15,839 nt of DNA from JAEUPI01 sp035499355 (GCA_035499355.1 DATJYZ010000414.1:1-15839); one strand, 5' to 3'; shown: positions 1 to 7,422, counted from the stretch's first letter. Numbers and translations are program-made. Notes: generated by a model from the sequence alone, not told the origin.

Positions 1-1
1 G

Positions 2-550
2 GCGCTCAGCTTCGCGCCCGAGCTGTTGCTGCAGGCGCAAGGCGTGCATGCGGCGATCTTCGACGTCGACGGCGTGCTGACCGACGGGCGGCTGTACATC
101 GGCGAGCACGGCGAGGCGTTCAAGGCGTTCCACGTGCTCGACGGTCACGGCCTGAAGTTGCTCGCCGCAGGCGGCATCACGCCGCTGGTGATCAGCGGGC
201 GCGACTCGCCGGCGTTGCGCCGCCGGCTGAGCGACCTCGGCATCGCACACTGTGCCTTCGGCGCCGCCGACAAGCTGCAGGCGGCCGAGCCGCTGCTGCA
301 GCGGCTGCAGCTGGCATGGTCCGACGTAGCGGTGATCGGCGACGACTGGCCCGACCTGCCGCTGATGGACCGCGCGCGCTTCACCTGCACGGTGCCCGGG
401 GCGCATGCTGAGGTGCGTGCGGCCGCGCACCACGTGACCAGCGCGCCCGGCGGCGGCGGCGCCGCGCGCGAGTTCTGCGACCTGTTGCTGTGCGCGGCGG
501 GTCGCTACGCCGATCTCCTGCACACCCAGCGCAACAGCCTCGACCGCTGA
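2..550 (+). CDS. kdsC: 3-deoxy-D-manno-octulosonate 8-phosphate phosphatase (KdsC), 5' partial
   Basis: Cytoplasmic HAD-superfamily phosphatase that removes phosphate from KDO-8-phosphate to give free KDO for the lipopolysaccharide inner core. The frame is open to the left edge: the codons before the first possible internal start (TTG at 26) read ALSFAPELL, which matches the N-terminal region usual in this family, so the true start lies outside the window. HAD motif I is FDVDGVLTDG (nucleophile and general-acid aspartates), motif II is the Ser in VISGRDS, the motif III Lys is probably the one in GAADKLQ, and motif IV is GDDWPDLPLM. No cap domain is inserted, as expected for the small tetrameric KdsC type. 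The stop is 4 bases before lptC, and in relatives kdsD (arabinose-5-phosphate isomerase) lies just upstream. Family call secure; only the N-terminus is missing. Confidence 0.93.
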   Translation, partial: ALSFAPELLLQAQGVHAAIFDVDGVLTDGRLYIGEHGEAFKAFHVLDGHGLKLLAAGGITPLVISGRDSPALRRRLSDLGIAHCAFGAADKLQAAEPLLQRLQLAWSDVAVIGDDWPDLPLMDRARFTCTVPGAHAEVRAAAHHVTSAPGGGGAAREFCDLLLCAAGRYADLLHTQRNSLDR

Positions 551-554
551 AGCC

Positions 555-1274
555 ATGAGCCACGCCGCCGCGCCGCCGGAGTTGCACCTGCCCGACCTGC
601 CCGAGGTCGCGGTGTCGCTCGGCGCGCCGCCGCCGGCGCCGCCGCGCGCTCGCGGGATGCGGATGCGAATGCGCGAGCTGATGGGCGCCTACCTGCCGCT
701 GCTGCTGATGGCGCTGCTCGCGTCGGGAACCTGGTGGCTGGTGAAGAACACGCCACGCCCATCCGTGGGCAGCGACAGCGCGCCGGTGCGACACGACCCT
801 GACTATGAGATGCGCGATTTCGCGATCACGCGTTTCTCACCCGACGGCCGGCCGACCGTGCGCATCGAGGGCGCGTGGCTGCGCCATTTCCCGGACACCG
901 ACCGCATCGAGATCGAGTTGGCGCGCATGCAGGCCAACGCGCCCGACGGACGCGTCACCCGTGCGCGCGCCGCGCGTGCACTCGCCAACGGCGACGGCAG
1001 CGAGTGGCAGTTGAGCGGCGGCGCGCACGTGGTCGCCGAAATGCCGTCGGGGAAGCCGCTCGAGGTCGACGGCGAATTCCTGCACATCTTCGTGCCCACC
1101 GAGCGGATCCGGTCCCACCTGCCGGTGACCGTGCGGCAGGGCAGCGACGAGATTCGTGCCGGAGGCATCGACGCCGACAACCTGGCGCAGCAGCTGCAGC
1201 TCGCGCCGCCGGTGCGCGCCGTCTTCTCGCCGCGCGCGATGCAGCGCCTGAGCGGTTCGCGCAGCACGCCGTGA
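555..1274 (+). CDS. lptC: LPS export system inner-membrane bitopic protein LptC
   Basis: LptC passes lipopolysaccharide from the LptB2FG ATPase complex to the periplasmic LptA bridge. The 239-residue product has a Pro/Ala-rich cytoplasmic N-terminus of about 40 residues, one membrane anchor at about 44-63 (YLPLLLMALLASGTWWLV), and a periplasmic domain from about 70 on. That domain contains YEMRDFAITRF, a typical start of the LptC beta-jellyroll in betaproteobacteria. It is longer than E. coli LptC (191 residues), mainly through the N-terminal extension; internal ATGs at 657 and 663 would give a shorter form. I keep 555 because it leaves only 4 bases after kdsC, suggesting translational coupling. 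It sits in the usual kdsC-lptC order, but lptA does not follow. The C-terminal end overlaps the next gene. Confidence 0.9.
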   Translation: MSHAAAPPELHLPDLPEVAVSLGAPPPAPPRARGMRMRMRELMGAYLPLLLMALLASGTWWLVKNTPRPSVGSDSAPVRHDPDYEMRDFAITRFSPDGRPTVRIEGAWLRHFPDTDRIEIELARMQANAPDGRVTRARAARALANGDGSEWQLSGGAHVVAEMPSGKPLEVDGEFLHIFVPTERIRSHLPVTVRQGSDEIRAGGIDADNLAQQLQLAPPVRAVFSPRAMQRLSGSRSTP

Positions 1275-2065
1275 ACGGCCCGAGCGCGCCGCTGCTGCTC
1301 ATCACCGGTGCGTCCAGCGGCATCGGACAGGCGCTCGCCAAGCGATTCCATGACGCTGGCTGGCGACTGGCGCTGGTGGCGCGGCGCGAGCACGAGCTGC
1401 AGCGCTTCGTCGCCGCGCAGTCGTATGACCCGTACGACGCGCAGGTCTACGCCGCCGACGTGGCCGACGCCGCGTCGATCACCGCCGCCGGGCGCCTGTG
1501 CATCGAGCGGCAGGGGCTGCCCGATGCGGTGGTCGCCAATGCCGGCATCAGCGTCGGCATCGACAGCGCGCAATTCGAGGACCTGCAGGTGCTGCACGAC
1601 ACGCTGCAGACCAACGTGCTGGGCATCGCGGCCACGTTCCAGCCCTTCATCGAGCCGATGCGGCAACGGCGGCACGGCACGCTGGTGGGCGTGGCCAGCG
1701 TGGCCGGCATCCGCGGGTTGCCCGGTCACGCGGCCTACTGCGCGAGCAAGGCGGCAGCGATCGCGTACTGCGAGAGCCTGCGTGGCGAATGCCGCGGCAG
1801 CGGCGTGCGGGTGGTGACACTGGTACCGGGCTACATCGACACACCGCTGACGCGCGGCAATCCGTATCCGATGCCGTTTCTGATGTCGGCCGAGGCCTTT
1901 GCCGACGCCGCGTTCTCGGCGCTGCGCGCAGGCACCAGCTACCGGGTGATCCCGTGGCAGATGGCGCTGGTGGCCAAGTTGCTGCGCGTGCTGCCCAACG
2001 GCGTGTTCGACCGCGCGTTCGCCGGCCGGCCGCGCAAGCCGCGACGCGGCGGCGCGGCGCGCTGA
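1271..2065 (+). CDS. Short-chain dehydrogenase/reductase (SDR), substrate unknown
   Basis: NAD(P)-dependent oxidoreductase of the classical SDR family, 264 residues. Visible motifs are TGASSGIG (12-19, dinucleotide binding), the D of AADVAD (63), NAG (90-92), catalytic Asn115 in LQTN, Ser143, and the YCASK pair Tyr156/Lys160, followed by PGYIDTP (186-192). Arginines after the second beta strand (RRE, 38-40) hint at NADP, which is inference. The start is the GTG at 1271, overlapping the lptC stop by four bases (GTGA), a coupled arrangement; upstream sequence in this frame lies inside lptC. The C-terminus is basic (RPRKPRRGGAAR) with a hydrophobic stretch before it (MALVAKLLRVL), so membrane association is possible. 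Its place right behind lptC, where lptA is expected, suggests cotranscription with envelope genes but does not show a role in LPS. The SDR call is firm; no substrate is claimed. Confidence 0.88.
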   Translation: MNGPSAPLLLITGASSGIGQALAKRFHDAGWRLALVARREHELQRFVAAQSYDPYDAQVYAADVADAASITAAGRLCIERQGLPDAVVANAGISVGIDSAQFEDLQVLHDTLQTNVLGIAATFQPFIEPMRQRRHGTLVGVASVAGIRGLPGHAAYCASKAAAIAYCESLRGECRGSGVRVVTLVPGYIDTPLTRGNPYPMPFLMSAEAFADAAFSALRAGTSYRVIPWQMALVAKLLRVLPNGVFDRAFAGRPRKPRRGGAAR

Positions 2066-2089
2066 ACATCGCGCGGCCGCGAAAAGCGA

Positions 2090-2111
2090 ACGGGCGCCCG
2101 CAGGCGCCCGT
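2090..2111. terminator. Hairpin between two convergent genes, probable bidirectional terminator
   Basis: Perfect 9-bp stem: ACGGGCGCC at 2090-2098, loop CGCA, GGCGCCCGT at 2103-2111. It lies between the stops of the SDR gene (2065) and the RRM gene (2131). On the minus strand it is followed by TCGCTTTTCG, a modest U tract; on the plus strand there is none. It is therefore more convincing as the end of the RRM transcript. Confidence 0.55.
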
Positions 2112-2130
2112 GGCATCGGTGTCTCAGCGC

Positions 2131-2583
2131 TCAGTAGCCTTGGCCGCCACCGCCGCCGCGCGGGCCGCGTCCGGTGCCGTAGGGGCTGCGCCCACCGCCA
2201 CCGCCACCACCGCCGTAGCCGCCGCCACCGCTGCCGCCACCGCCGCCGCCGTACGAGCCGCGACCACCACCACCACCGCCGCTGCCGCCGTAGGGACCAC
2301 GACCGCCACCGCCGCCGAAGCCACCCGGGCGCTCCTCACGCGGCCGTGCCTCGTTGACGACGACCGCACGGCCTTCGAGCGGTTGCCCGTTCATGGCATG
2401 AATCGCCGCCTGCGCCTCGGCGGCGCTGGACATCTCGACGAAACCGAAGCCCTTGGAACGCCCCGTCTCGCGATCCATCATCACCTTGGCGGAAGTGACG
2501 GTGCCAAATTGCGCGAACGCAGCCTGCAACGACTCGTCGCGCACCGAATACGCGAGGTTGCCGACGTACAGCTTGTTTCCCAT
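2131..2583 (-). CDS. Small RRM-domain RNA-binding protein with glycine-rich C-terminus
   Basis: Single-stranded RNA-binding protein of 150 residues. One RRM covers about 4-80, with RNP2 LYVGNL (5-10) and RNP1 KGFGFVEM (44-51), including the aromatic residues that stack on bases. A low-complexity tail (about 85-150) made almost only of Gly with scattered Arg, Tyr and Ser (GRGPYGG, GRGSYGG, GGYGG) resembles the RGG-type tails of cyanobacterial Rbp and plant glycine-rich proteins, which often respond to cold. The start is well placed: AAGGAG (complement of 2593-2598) sits 9 bases before ATG. A likely promoter at 2700-2729 leaves a leader of about 108 nt, which could allow post-transcriptional or temperature control (inference). 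Betaproteobacteria commonly carry one or more such genes. It is convergent with the SDR gene. Confidence 0.9.
   Translation of the reverse strand: MGNKLYVGNLAYSVRDESLQAAFAQFGTVTSAKVMMDRETGRSKGFGFVEMSSAAEAQAAIHAMNGQPLEGRAVVVNEARPREERPGGFGGGGGRGPYGGSGGGGGGRGSYGGGGGGSGGGGYGGGGGGGGRSPYGTGRGPRGGGGGQGY
2135..2335 (-). repeat. Low-complexity GGC/GGT-rich coding repeat (glycine tail)
   Basis: On the plus strand this is a long run of CCGCCACC-type units, the complement of the Gly codons in the RRM protein tail. It is imperfect and in frame with the gene. Such stretches change length easily by slippage and are error-prone in assembly, so the exact tail length is less certain than the rest. Confidence 0.7.
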
Positions 2584-2699
2584 GCGGGGAAGCTCCTTCT
2601 CAGTACAAACAATCCAAGTGGAGCTTCAACCCAGCGTGAACCGATCAAGCAAAGGCGCGCCTCCAGACAAGGGCCGTGGGTACCCCAGCACCCGGCCGG

Positions 2700-2729
2700 A
2701 TTATCAACATAACGCCTGAAACCCGCCAA
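2700..2729 (-). promoter_or_regulatory. Probable sigma-70 promoter of the RRM gene
   Basis: Read on the minus strand: TTGGCG (complement of 2724-2729) as -35, an 18-base spacer, and GATAAT (complement of 2700-2705) as -10, five of six matches to TATAAT. The predicted start near 2692 gives a leader of about 108 nt before the ATG. The -10 stands out in a G/C-rich background. Confidence 0.45.
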
Positions 2730-2832
2730 TCCCTTGCGCGTTCGGGCAAACCCGAAAGCGCCGCGCGGGCGGTTTTGCGTGCAATAGCGCGCTGTCGGTG
2801 TGGCGCCGACGCTGCACTGCTGCCGCTTCCCG

Positions 2833-4503
2833 ATGTCCGACCCCGTCGCCGACGCACCGCACTTCGACTACATCGTCGTCGGCGCGGGCACCTGCGGCTG
2901 CCTGCTCGCCAACCGGCTGAGTGCCGACCCGCGCCGACGCGTGCTGCTCATCGAGGCCGGAGGCCAGGACGATTACCTCTGGATCCACATCCCGGTCGGT
3001 TACCTCTACTGCATCGGCAACCCCCGCACCGACTGGCTGTTCCGCACCGAGCCCGACCCGGGCCTGAACGGCCGCAGCCTGCGCTACCCGCGCGGCAAGG
3101 TGCTGGGCGGCTGCTCGAGCATCAACGGCATGATCTACATGCGCGGCCAGCGCCGCGACTACGACGGCTGGGCAGCCGCGCTGGGCGACGACGCTTGGAG
3201 CTGGAACGCCTGCCTGCCCCACTTCAAGCAGCACGAGGACCACTGGCGCGGTGGCGACGAATGGCACGGTGCCGCCGGGTTCGACCGCAGCGGCGTGCGT
3301 GCCGGCGGCGAGTGGCGGGTCGAGCAGCAACGGCTATCGTGGCGCATCCTCGATGCCTTCGCCGCCGCGGCCCAGCAGGCGGGCATACCGCCCCAGCACG
3401 ACTTCAATCGCGGCAACAACGAGGGCGTCGGCTACTTCGAGGTCAACCAGCGGCACGGGGTGCGTTGGAACGCCAGCAAGGCGTTCCTGCGACCGGCGCT
3501 GCAGCGAGGCAACCTGCAGGTCTGGACCCATGCCGCGGCGACACGTGTCCTGCTCGACCGCGACGCCATGGGGTGGCGCGCCACCGGTGTCGAAGTGCAG
3601 CGCGCCGGCAGCGCGCCGCGGCCCGTGCTGGCGGCGCGCGAGGTGGTGCTGACCGCCGGCGCGGTCGGCACACCGCAGTTGCTGCAGCTGTCGGGCATCG
3701 GCCGCGGCGATTGGCTCCACGAACACGGCGTGGCGCCGCGGATCGAGCGCCCCGGCGTCGGCGAGAACCTGCAGGACCACCTGCAGATTCGCGCGGTGTT
3801 CGCTGTGCAGGGGGTGCGCACGCTCAACACGCTGGCCAACGCGTGGTGGGGCAAGGCGCGCATCGGCCTGCAGTACCTGCTGACCCGCAGCGGGCCGATG
3901 AGCATGGCGCCGTCGCAGCTCGGCTGCTTCACGCGCTCGTCGCCCGCGCACGAGTGGCCCAACGTCGAGTACCACGTGCAACCGTTGTCGCTCGACGCCT
4001 TCGGCGAACCGTTGCACACCAGCGACGCCTTCACAGCCAGCGTGTGCAACCTCAATCCCCAGTCACGCGGGCACGTGCGCATCCGCTCGCCACGCCCCGA
4101 CGATGCACCGGCAATCCTCGCCAACTACCTGTCGGCCGACGCCGACCGTCTGGTGGCTGCCGACTCGCTACGGCTGACGCGGCGCATCGTCGGCATGCCG
4201 GCGCTGGCGCCATACGCGCCGCGCGAGGTGAAGCCCGGCGTGCAGTACCAGAGCGACGACGAGCTGGCGCGGCTGGCGGGCGACATCGGCACCACGATCT
4301 TCCACCCGGTGGGCACCTGCAAGATGGGTCGGGCCGACGACCCGCTGGCCGTGGTCGACGCGCGGCTGCACGCGCACGGGGTGGCGCGGCTGCGCATCGC
4401 CGACGCCAGCGTGATGCCGACGATCACCAGCGGCAACACCAACGCCCCGGCGCTCATGATCGCCGAGCGGGCGGCGCAGTGGATACGTGCGGACGCAGAT
4501 TGA
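2833..4503 (+). CDS. GMC-family FAD-dependent alcohol/choline dehydrogenase-type oxidoreductase
   Basis: FAD-dependent enzyme that oxidises an alcohol to an aldehyde; 556 residues, normal for the family. Domains in order: an N-terminal FAD-binding beta-alpha-beta with VVGAGTCG (15-22) and the acidic strand end LLIEAGG (38-44); GMC signature 1 around GKVLGGCSSINGMIYMRG (88-105); GMC signature 2 GAVGTPQLLQLSGIG (276-290); ENLQDHLQ (311-318); and the C-terminal catalytic region with His491 in HPVGTCKMG and the Asn in SGNTNAP (533-539). No signal peptide is visible, so it is likely cytoplasmic or at the inner face of the membrane. The start at ATG 2833 places the FAD fold at the normal distance; an in-frame GTG at 2800 would add 11 residues. 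Neither has a good Shine-Dalgarno sequence. The gene stands alone, divergent from the RRM gene. Choline, aliphatic and aromatic alcohol dehydrogenases all fit, so no substrate is named. Confidence 0.92.
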   Translation: MSDPVADAPHFDYIVVGAGTCGCLLANRLSADPRRRVLLIEAGGQDDYLWIHIPVGYLYCIGNPRTDWLFRTEPDPGLNGRSLRYPRGKVLGGCSSINGMIYMRGQRRDYDGWAAALGDDAWSWNACLPHFKQHEDHWRGGDEWHGAAGFDRSGVRAGGEWRVEQQRLSWRILDAFAAAAQQAGIPPQHDFNRGNNEGVGYFEVNQRHGVRWNASKAFLRPALQRGNLQVWTHAAATRVLLDRDAMGWRATGVEVQRAGSAPRPVLAAREVVLTAGAVGTPQLLQLSGIGRGDWLHEHGVAPRIERPGVGENLQDHLQIRAVFAVQGVRTLNTLANAWWGKARIGLQYLLTRSGPMSMAPSQLGCFTRSSPAHEWPNVEYHVQPLSLDAFGEPLHTSDAFTASVCNLNPQSRGHVRIRSPRPDDAPAILANYLSADADRLVAADSLRLTRRIVGMPALAPYAPREVKPGVQYQSDDELARLAGDIGTTIFHPVGTCKMGRADDPLAVVDARLHAHGVARLRIADASVMPTITSGNTNAPALMIAERAAQWIRADAD

Positions 4504-4798
4504 GCCAATGCGGTGCGATTGCGGCGGGTTAGTCCCGATGTTGGCGCCTGGGTGCCCTTCTACAGTTCGCGCACTCGCGGGCCCAGGCCGGTGATCGGCC
4601 GTCAGGCTCCGCAGGGGTGAGGCCGAGGAGACGACAAAGTCGAGGCGCCAGACCACAAGTCTGGCGCTTTCGTTTTTTGGGCACGCCTGGCCCGCGCAAG
4701 GTTCGAATAGATGGCGCGCAGCGTGGCGTTTCGGGCGATCGCGCGTCGCCATCTGCACCTAGCCTGCCAGGCGCGATCCCGTTCCCGCCAGCACCACC
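4504..4798 (+). other. Intergenic region with paired segments; possible small RNA or 3' UTR
   Basis: These 295 bases hold no convincing gene. Between the GMC stop and the terminator at 4645-4678 I can pair GCCTGGG (4546-4552) with CCCAGGC (4582-4588), enclosing a small CGCG-CACT-CGCG hairpin (4568-4579), or alternatively GGCCG with CGGCC (4586-4590 with 4596-4600). CGAC-AAA-GTCG follows at 4632-4642. The stretch could be a 3' UTR, a small RNA ending at the terminator, or an untranslated leader. I tested it by eye against common riboswitch consensus motifs and 6S RNA and found no match I trust. Downstream of the terminator, 4680-4798 should hold the HDOD gene's promoter. Confidence 0.3.
4645..4678 (+). 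terminator. Strong rho-independent terminator
   Basis: Perfect 9-bp stem GCGCCAGAC (4645-4653), loop CACAA, GTCTGGCGC (4659-4667), followed directly by TTTCGTTTTTT (4668-4678). It works only in the plus direction; the other side has no T tract. It lies 141 bases after the GMC stop and 120 bases before the HDOD gene, so those genes are probably separate transcripts. Confidence 0.88.
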
Positions 4799-5617
4799 AT
4801 GCCCGTCGATCCACAACTGCGAACCCTCGATATCCAGATTCCAAGCCAGCCCGATGCGCTGACGCGGCTGTCGCTGCTGATGGCCGAGCGCGAGCTCAAT
4901 CTGGCCGCGTTGTCGCAGCTGATCGAGTCCGACATGGCGCTTGCCGCAGCGGTGCTCAAGGCGGTGAATTCGTCGCTGTACGGACTTTCGGGTCGCGTGC
5001 AATCGGTGCAGCAGTCGATCACGTACCTCGGCATGCGCGAAGTCGCCGGGATCGCGCTGGAATTCGGCCTGCGCGCTGTGTTTCCGCCGGCTCCGGAACT
5101 CGATGCGCTCTGGGTCCGCGCCGCGCGGCGCGGCCTGATCATGGGCCGCCTGGCACAGGCAATGCGGCTGGACGCCTGGGCCGCACATTCCGCAGGGCTG
5201 TTCGAGGAGTGCGGAAAAGCCGTGCTGCTGCGCCACGCGCCGGATCACTACCGATCGATGCTGCGTGCGGCCAGCGACGACACGATGCTGTGCGAACTCG
5301 AGGCCGCCGGTTTCGGCGTCAGTCACGACGCCCTGGGCGCCGCTTTGTGCGAGTCGTGGGGCCTCAGCCCCGCGGTTGTCGTCTGCGTGCGCCACCATGT
5401 GCACGCCCAGGCCGAGCGCGTGCTGCCGACGACGCTGAAGCGGCGCGAGATCCTTGCCCTGTCGCTGCTGGCGCGCGCGATGATGGTCGAGCCCGGCGCG
5501 CTGGACGATCGCGTGGCGCACGTCGCGCCGCTGTGCAACGTCGACACGCAAGGGCTGCTGCGCGCCGCGCGCCGCGTGCACGGCCAGGTCGAGGAGGCGG
5601 TCGCACACGGCCGCTGA
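4799..5617 (+). CDS. HDOD-domain signalling protein
   Basis: 272-residue protein made almost entirely of one HDOD domain (about 15-215), an HD-superfamily output domain that lacks the metal-binding HD pair and is thought to mediate interactions in bacterial signalling. Supporting segments are the N-terminal helical part ALSQLIESDMALAAAVLKAVNSSLYG, the conserved VQSVQQSITYLGMREV that follows it, the FEECGKAVLLRHAP helix, and the SWGLSP...VRHHH-like stretch (VCVRHHVHAQ). No receiver, GGDEF or EAL domain is attached. Relatives act in motility, biofilm or c-di-GMP pathways, but nothing nearby pins this one down. The start at ATG 4799 gives a normal N-terminus; no strong Shine-Dalgarno sequence is visible. 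It lies 113 bases before the acyl-CoA synthetase on the same strand, with a possible separate promoter between them. Confidence 0.85.
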   Translation: MPVDPQLRTLDIQIPSQPDALTRLSLLMAERELNLAALSQLIESDMALAAAVLKAVNSSLYGLSGRVQSVQQSITYLGMREVAGIALEFGLRAVFPPAPELDALWVRAARRGLIMGRLAQAMRLDAWAAHSAGLFEECGKAVLLRHAPDHYRSMLRAASDDTMLCELEAAGFGVSHDALGAALCESWGLSPAVVVCVRHHVHAQAERVLPTTLKRREILALSLLARAMMVEPGALDDRVAHVAPLCNVDTQGLLRAARRVHGQVEEAVAHGR

Positions 5618-5692
5618 CGAGGCACGAGCCTGCGGGCGCCGAGTCAGGGAAGCCCCGACCCGTCGTGGCGGGGCGACCCGCTACGCTGACAC

Positions 5693-5715
5693 GCGCCGCG
5701 ACGCAACCGCGGCGC
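5693..5715 (+). promoter_or_regulatory. Perfect inverted repeat in the leader of the acyl-CoA synthetase gene
   Basis: GCGCCGCG (5693-5700), loop ACGCAAC, CGCGGCGC (5708-5715): an 8-bp perfect stem ending 15 bases before the ATG and just before the AAGGG Shine-Dalgarno sequence (5719-5723). A TACGCT hexamer at 5682-5687 could be the -10, which would put the hairpin at the very 5' end of the mRNA. It could equally be a protein-binding site. There is no T tract, so it is not a typical terminator of the HDOD gene. Confidence 0.35.
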
Positions 5716-5730
5716 ACGAAGGGTCCGACG

Positions 5731-7422
5731 ATGAGCGCCACTGACATACCGGCCGAGCTGCTGGCACTGCAGCGCCTGTACCACTGGGAGCGCTCTGCGC
5801 CCGAGCGCGCGGTGCTGACGCAACCGATGGGCGGTGGCGTGGTGCGCGACTTCACCTGGCGCCAGCTGATGGACCAGACCCGGCGCATGGCTGCGCACCT
5901 GCAGAGTCTGGGCATCGCACCTGGCGATCGGGTGGCGATCCTGTCGAAGAACACCGCCTGGTGGCTGATGGCCGACTTCGCGATCTGGATGGCCGGCGGC
6001 GTGTCGGTGCCGCTGTATCCGACACTGGCGGCGCCGACGATCCGGCAGATCCTGCAGCACAGCGAAGCGAAGCTGCTGTTCGTCGGCAAGCTCGACGGCT
6101 GGGACGCGATGAAGGCCGGCGTGCCGACGGCGCTGCCGTGCATCGCGCTGCCGCTGGCGCCGGCCAACCACGGCTATCCGACGTGGGAGGACATCGTTGC
6201 GCGCACGCAGCCGATGGCCGGCGAGCCGGTGCGCGCCGGCGACGAGCTGTCGACCATCATGTACACCTCGGGGACTACCGGCACGCCCAAGGGGGTGATG
6301 CACAGCTTTGCCACCTTCGCCTGGTCGGTGCGCGCGGGGCTGTCGCGCGTGGCGGCGATCAACGAGAGCGCGCGCATGCTGAGCTACCTGCCGCTGTCGC
6401 ACGTGGCCGAGCGGACGCTGGTCGAGCACGGCATCCTGGCCACCAGCATGCACGTCTACTTCGCTGAGAGCCTCGATACCTTCACCGCCGACCTGCAGCG
6501 CGCGCGGCCGACGGCATTCTTCTCGGTGCCGCGGTTGTGGGTGAAATTCCAGCAGGGCGTGCACGCCAAGATGCCGCCGCAAAAGCTGCAACGCCTGTTG
6601 AGGCTGCCGATCGTCGGCCGCATCGTGCGCAAGAAGGTGTTGACCGCGATCGGCCTGCAGGACTGCGAGTTCGCCGCCGGCGGTGCCGCACCGATGCCGC
6701 CGGAGTTGCTGCGCTGGTACGAGCGGCTCGGCCTGTCGATCGTCGAGGTCTATGGCATGACCGAGAACTGCGGTGTCTCGCACGCCACGCTGCCCGGCGT
6801 GCCGCGCCCCGGCACCGTGGGCCTGCCGTACACCGGCGTGCAATCGCGCCTCGACCCCGGCAACGGCGAGATCCAAGTCAAGAGCCCCGGCCTGATGCTG
6901 GGCTACTACAAGGAGCCCGAGCTGACGCGCGACACCTACACCGCCGACGGCTGGCTGCACACCGGCGACAAAGGCATGCTCGACGCCGAGGGCAACCTGC
7001 GCATCACCGGTCGCGTCAAGGATCTGTTCAAGACCAGCAAAGGCAAGTACGTCGCGCCGGCGCCGATCGAAGACCGTCTGGTCATGCACGACGCGATCGA
7101 GGCCTGCTGCGTGACCGGCGCCAACCTTGGCCAGCCGCTCGGCATCGTGATGCTCAACGCGCAGGCGGTGGCGCAGGCCGTCGACAACGGTGCGCGCGGC
7201 GCCCTCGAAGAGTCGTTGAGCGAGCACCTGACGCACATCAACGCCGCGCTCGACCCGCACGAGCAACTCGACTGCCTGGTCGTGGTGACCGAGCCGTGGA
7301 CGGTCGACAACGGCTTCATCACGCCGACCTTCAAGGTCAAGCGCAACCGCATCGAAGAGGTGTACGCGGCGCGCTATGAGAGCTGGCTCGGCGCGCGTCG
7401 CCCGGTCGTCTGGTCGACCTGA
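5731..7422 (+). CDS. AMP-forming long-chain acyl-CoA synthetase (AMP-dependent synthetase/ligase)
   Basis: Activates a fatty or other carboxylic acid with ATP to an acyl-adenylate and then transfers it to CoA. It has 563 residues. Adenylation motifs in order: YTSGTTGTPKG (178-188, phosphate-binding loop), YGMTENCG (341-348), GEIQVKSPGLMLGYYKEPELT, GWLHTGD (407-413, ribose-binding Asp413), ITGRVKDLFKTSKGKYVAP at the hinge, and the C-terminal TPTFKVKR (531-538) with the likely catalytic Lys. The KTSKGKYVAP form is typical of FAA1/FadD15-like long-chain enzymes rather than acetyl-CoA synthetase. The frame is open further upstream to 4711, but that part overlaps the HDOD gene in another frame. 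ATG 5731, preceded by GAAGGG, gives the family N-terminus. Chain length cannot be read from the sequence. Convergent with the Bug gene, 24 bases between stops. Confidence 0.93.
   Translation: MSATDIPAELLALQRLYHWERSAPERAVLTQPMGGGVVRDFTWRQLMDQTRRMAAHLQSLGIAPGDRVAILSKNTAWWLMADFAIWMAGGVSVPLYPTLAAPTIRQILQHSEAKLLFVGKLDGWDAMKAGVPTALPCIALPLAPANHGYPTWEDIVARTQPMAGEPVRAGDELSTIMYTSGTTGTPKGVMHSFATFAWSVRAGLSRVAAINESARMLSYLPLSHVAERTLVEHGILATSMHVYFAESLDTFTADLQRARPTAFFSVPRLWVKFQQGVHAKMPPQKLQRLLRLPIVGRIVRKKVLTAIGLQDCEFAAGGAAPMPPELLRWYERLGLSIVEVYGMTENCGVSHATLPGVPRPGTVGLPYTGVQSRLDPGNGEIQVKSPGLMLGYYKEPELTRDTYTADGWLHTGDKGMLDAEGNLRITGRVKDLFKTSKGKYVAPAPIEDRLVMHDAIEACCVTGANLGQPLGIVMLNAQAVAQAVDNGARGALEESLSEHLTHINAALDPHEQLDCLVVVTEPWTVDNGFITPTFKVKRNRIEEVYAARYESWLGARRPVVWST

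Noticed and set aside
803..2116. Long open frame on the minus strand opposite lptC and the SDR gene
   Set aside because: It is the shadow of two well-recognised genes in a G/C-rich sequence. Its translation is Arg/Ala/His-rich with no domain.
2135..2335. Regular CCGCCACC-type repetition that could suggest an array
   Set aside because: It is the Gly codon run of the RRM protein, with no spacers or conserved repeat unit.
2676..4532. 618-codon plus-strand frame overlapping the GMC gene
   Set aside because: Other-frame shadow; the GMC frame carries every family motif.
4530..4680. 6S RNA or a known riboswitch
   Set aside because: A few short strings resemble E. coli 6S RNA, but their order and spacing differ and the closing stem is missing. 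No c-di-GMP, TPP, fluoride, SAH or cobalamin core motif could be found by eye.
4700..4707. GGTTCGAA resembling a tRNA T-loop
   Set aside because: No acceptor stem, D arm or anticodon arm can be formed around it.
4711..5730. 340-codon upstream extension of the acyl-CoA synthetase frame
   Set aside because: It lies over the HDOD gene in another frame, is Arg/Ala-rich, and the enzyme family starts near 5731, where a Shine-Dalgarno sequence is present.
5644..7266. 540-codon minus-strand frame opposite the acyl-CoA synthetase
   Set aside because: His/Arg/Gln-rich antisense shadow of a clearly conserved enzyme; no start signal.
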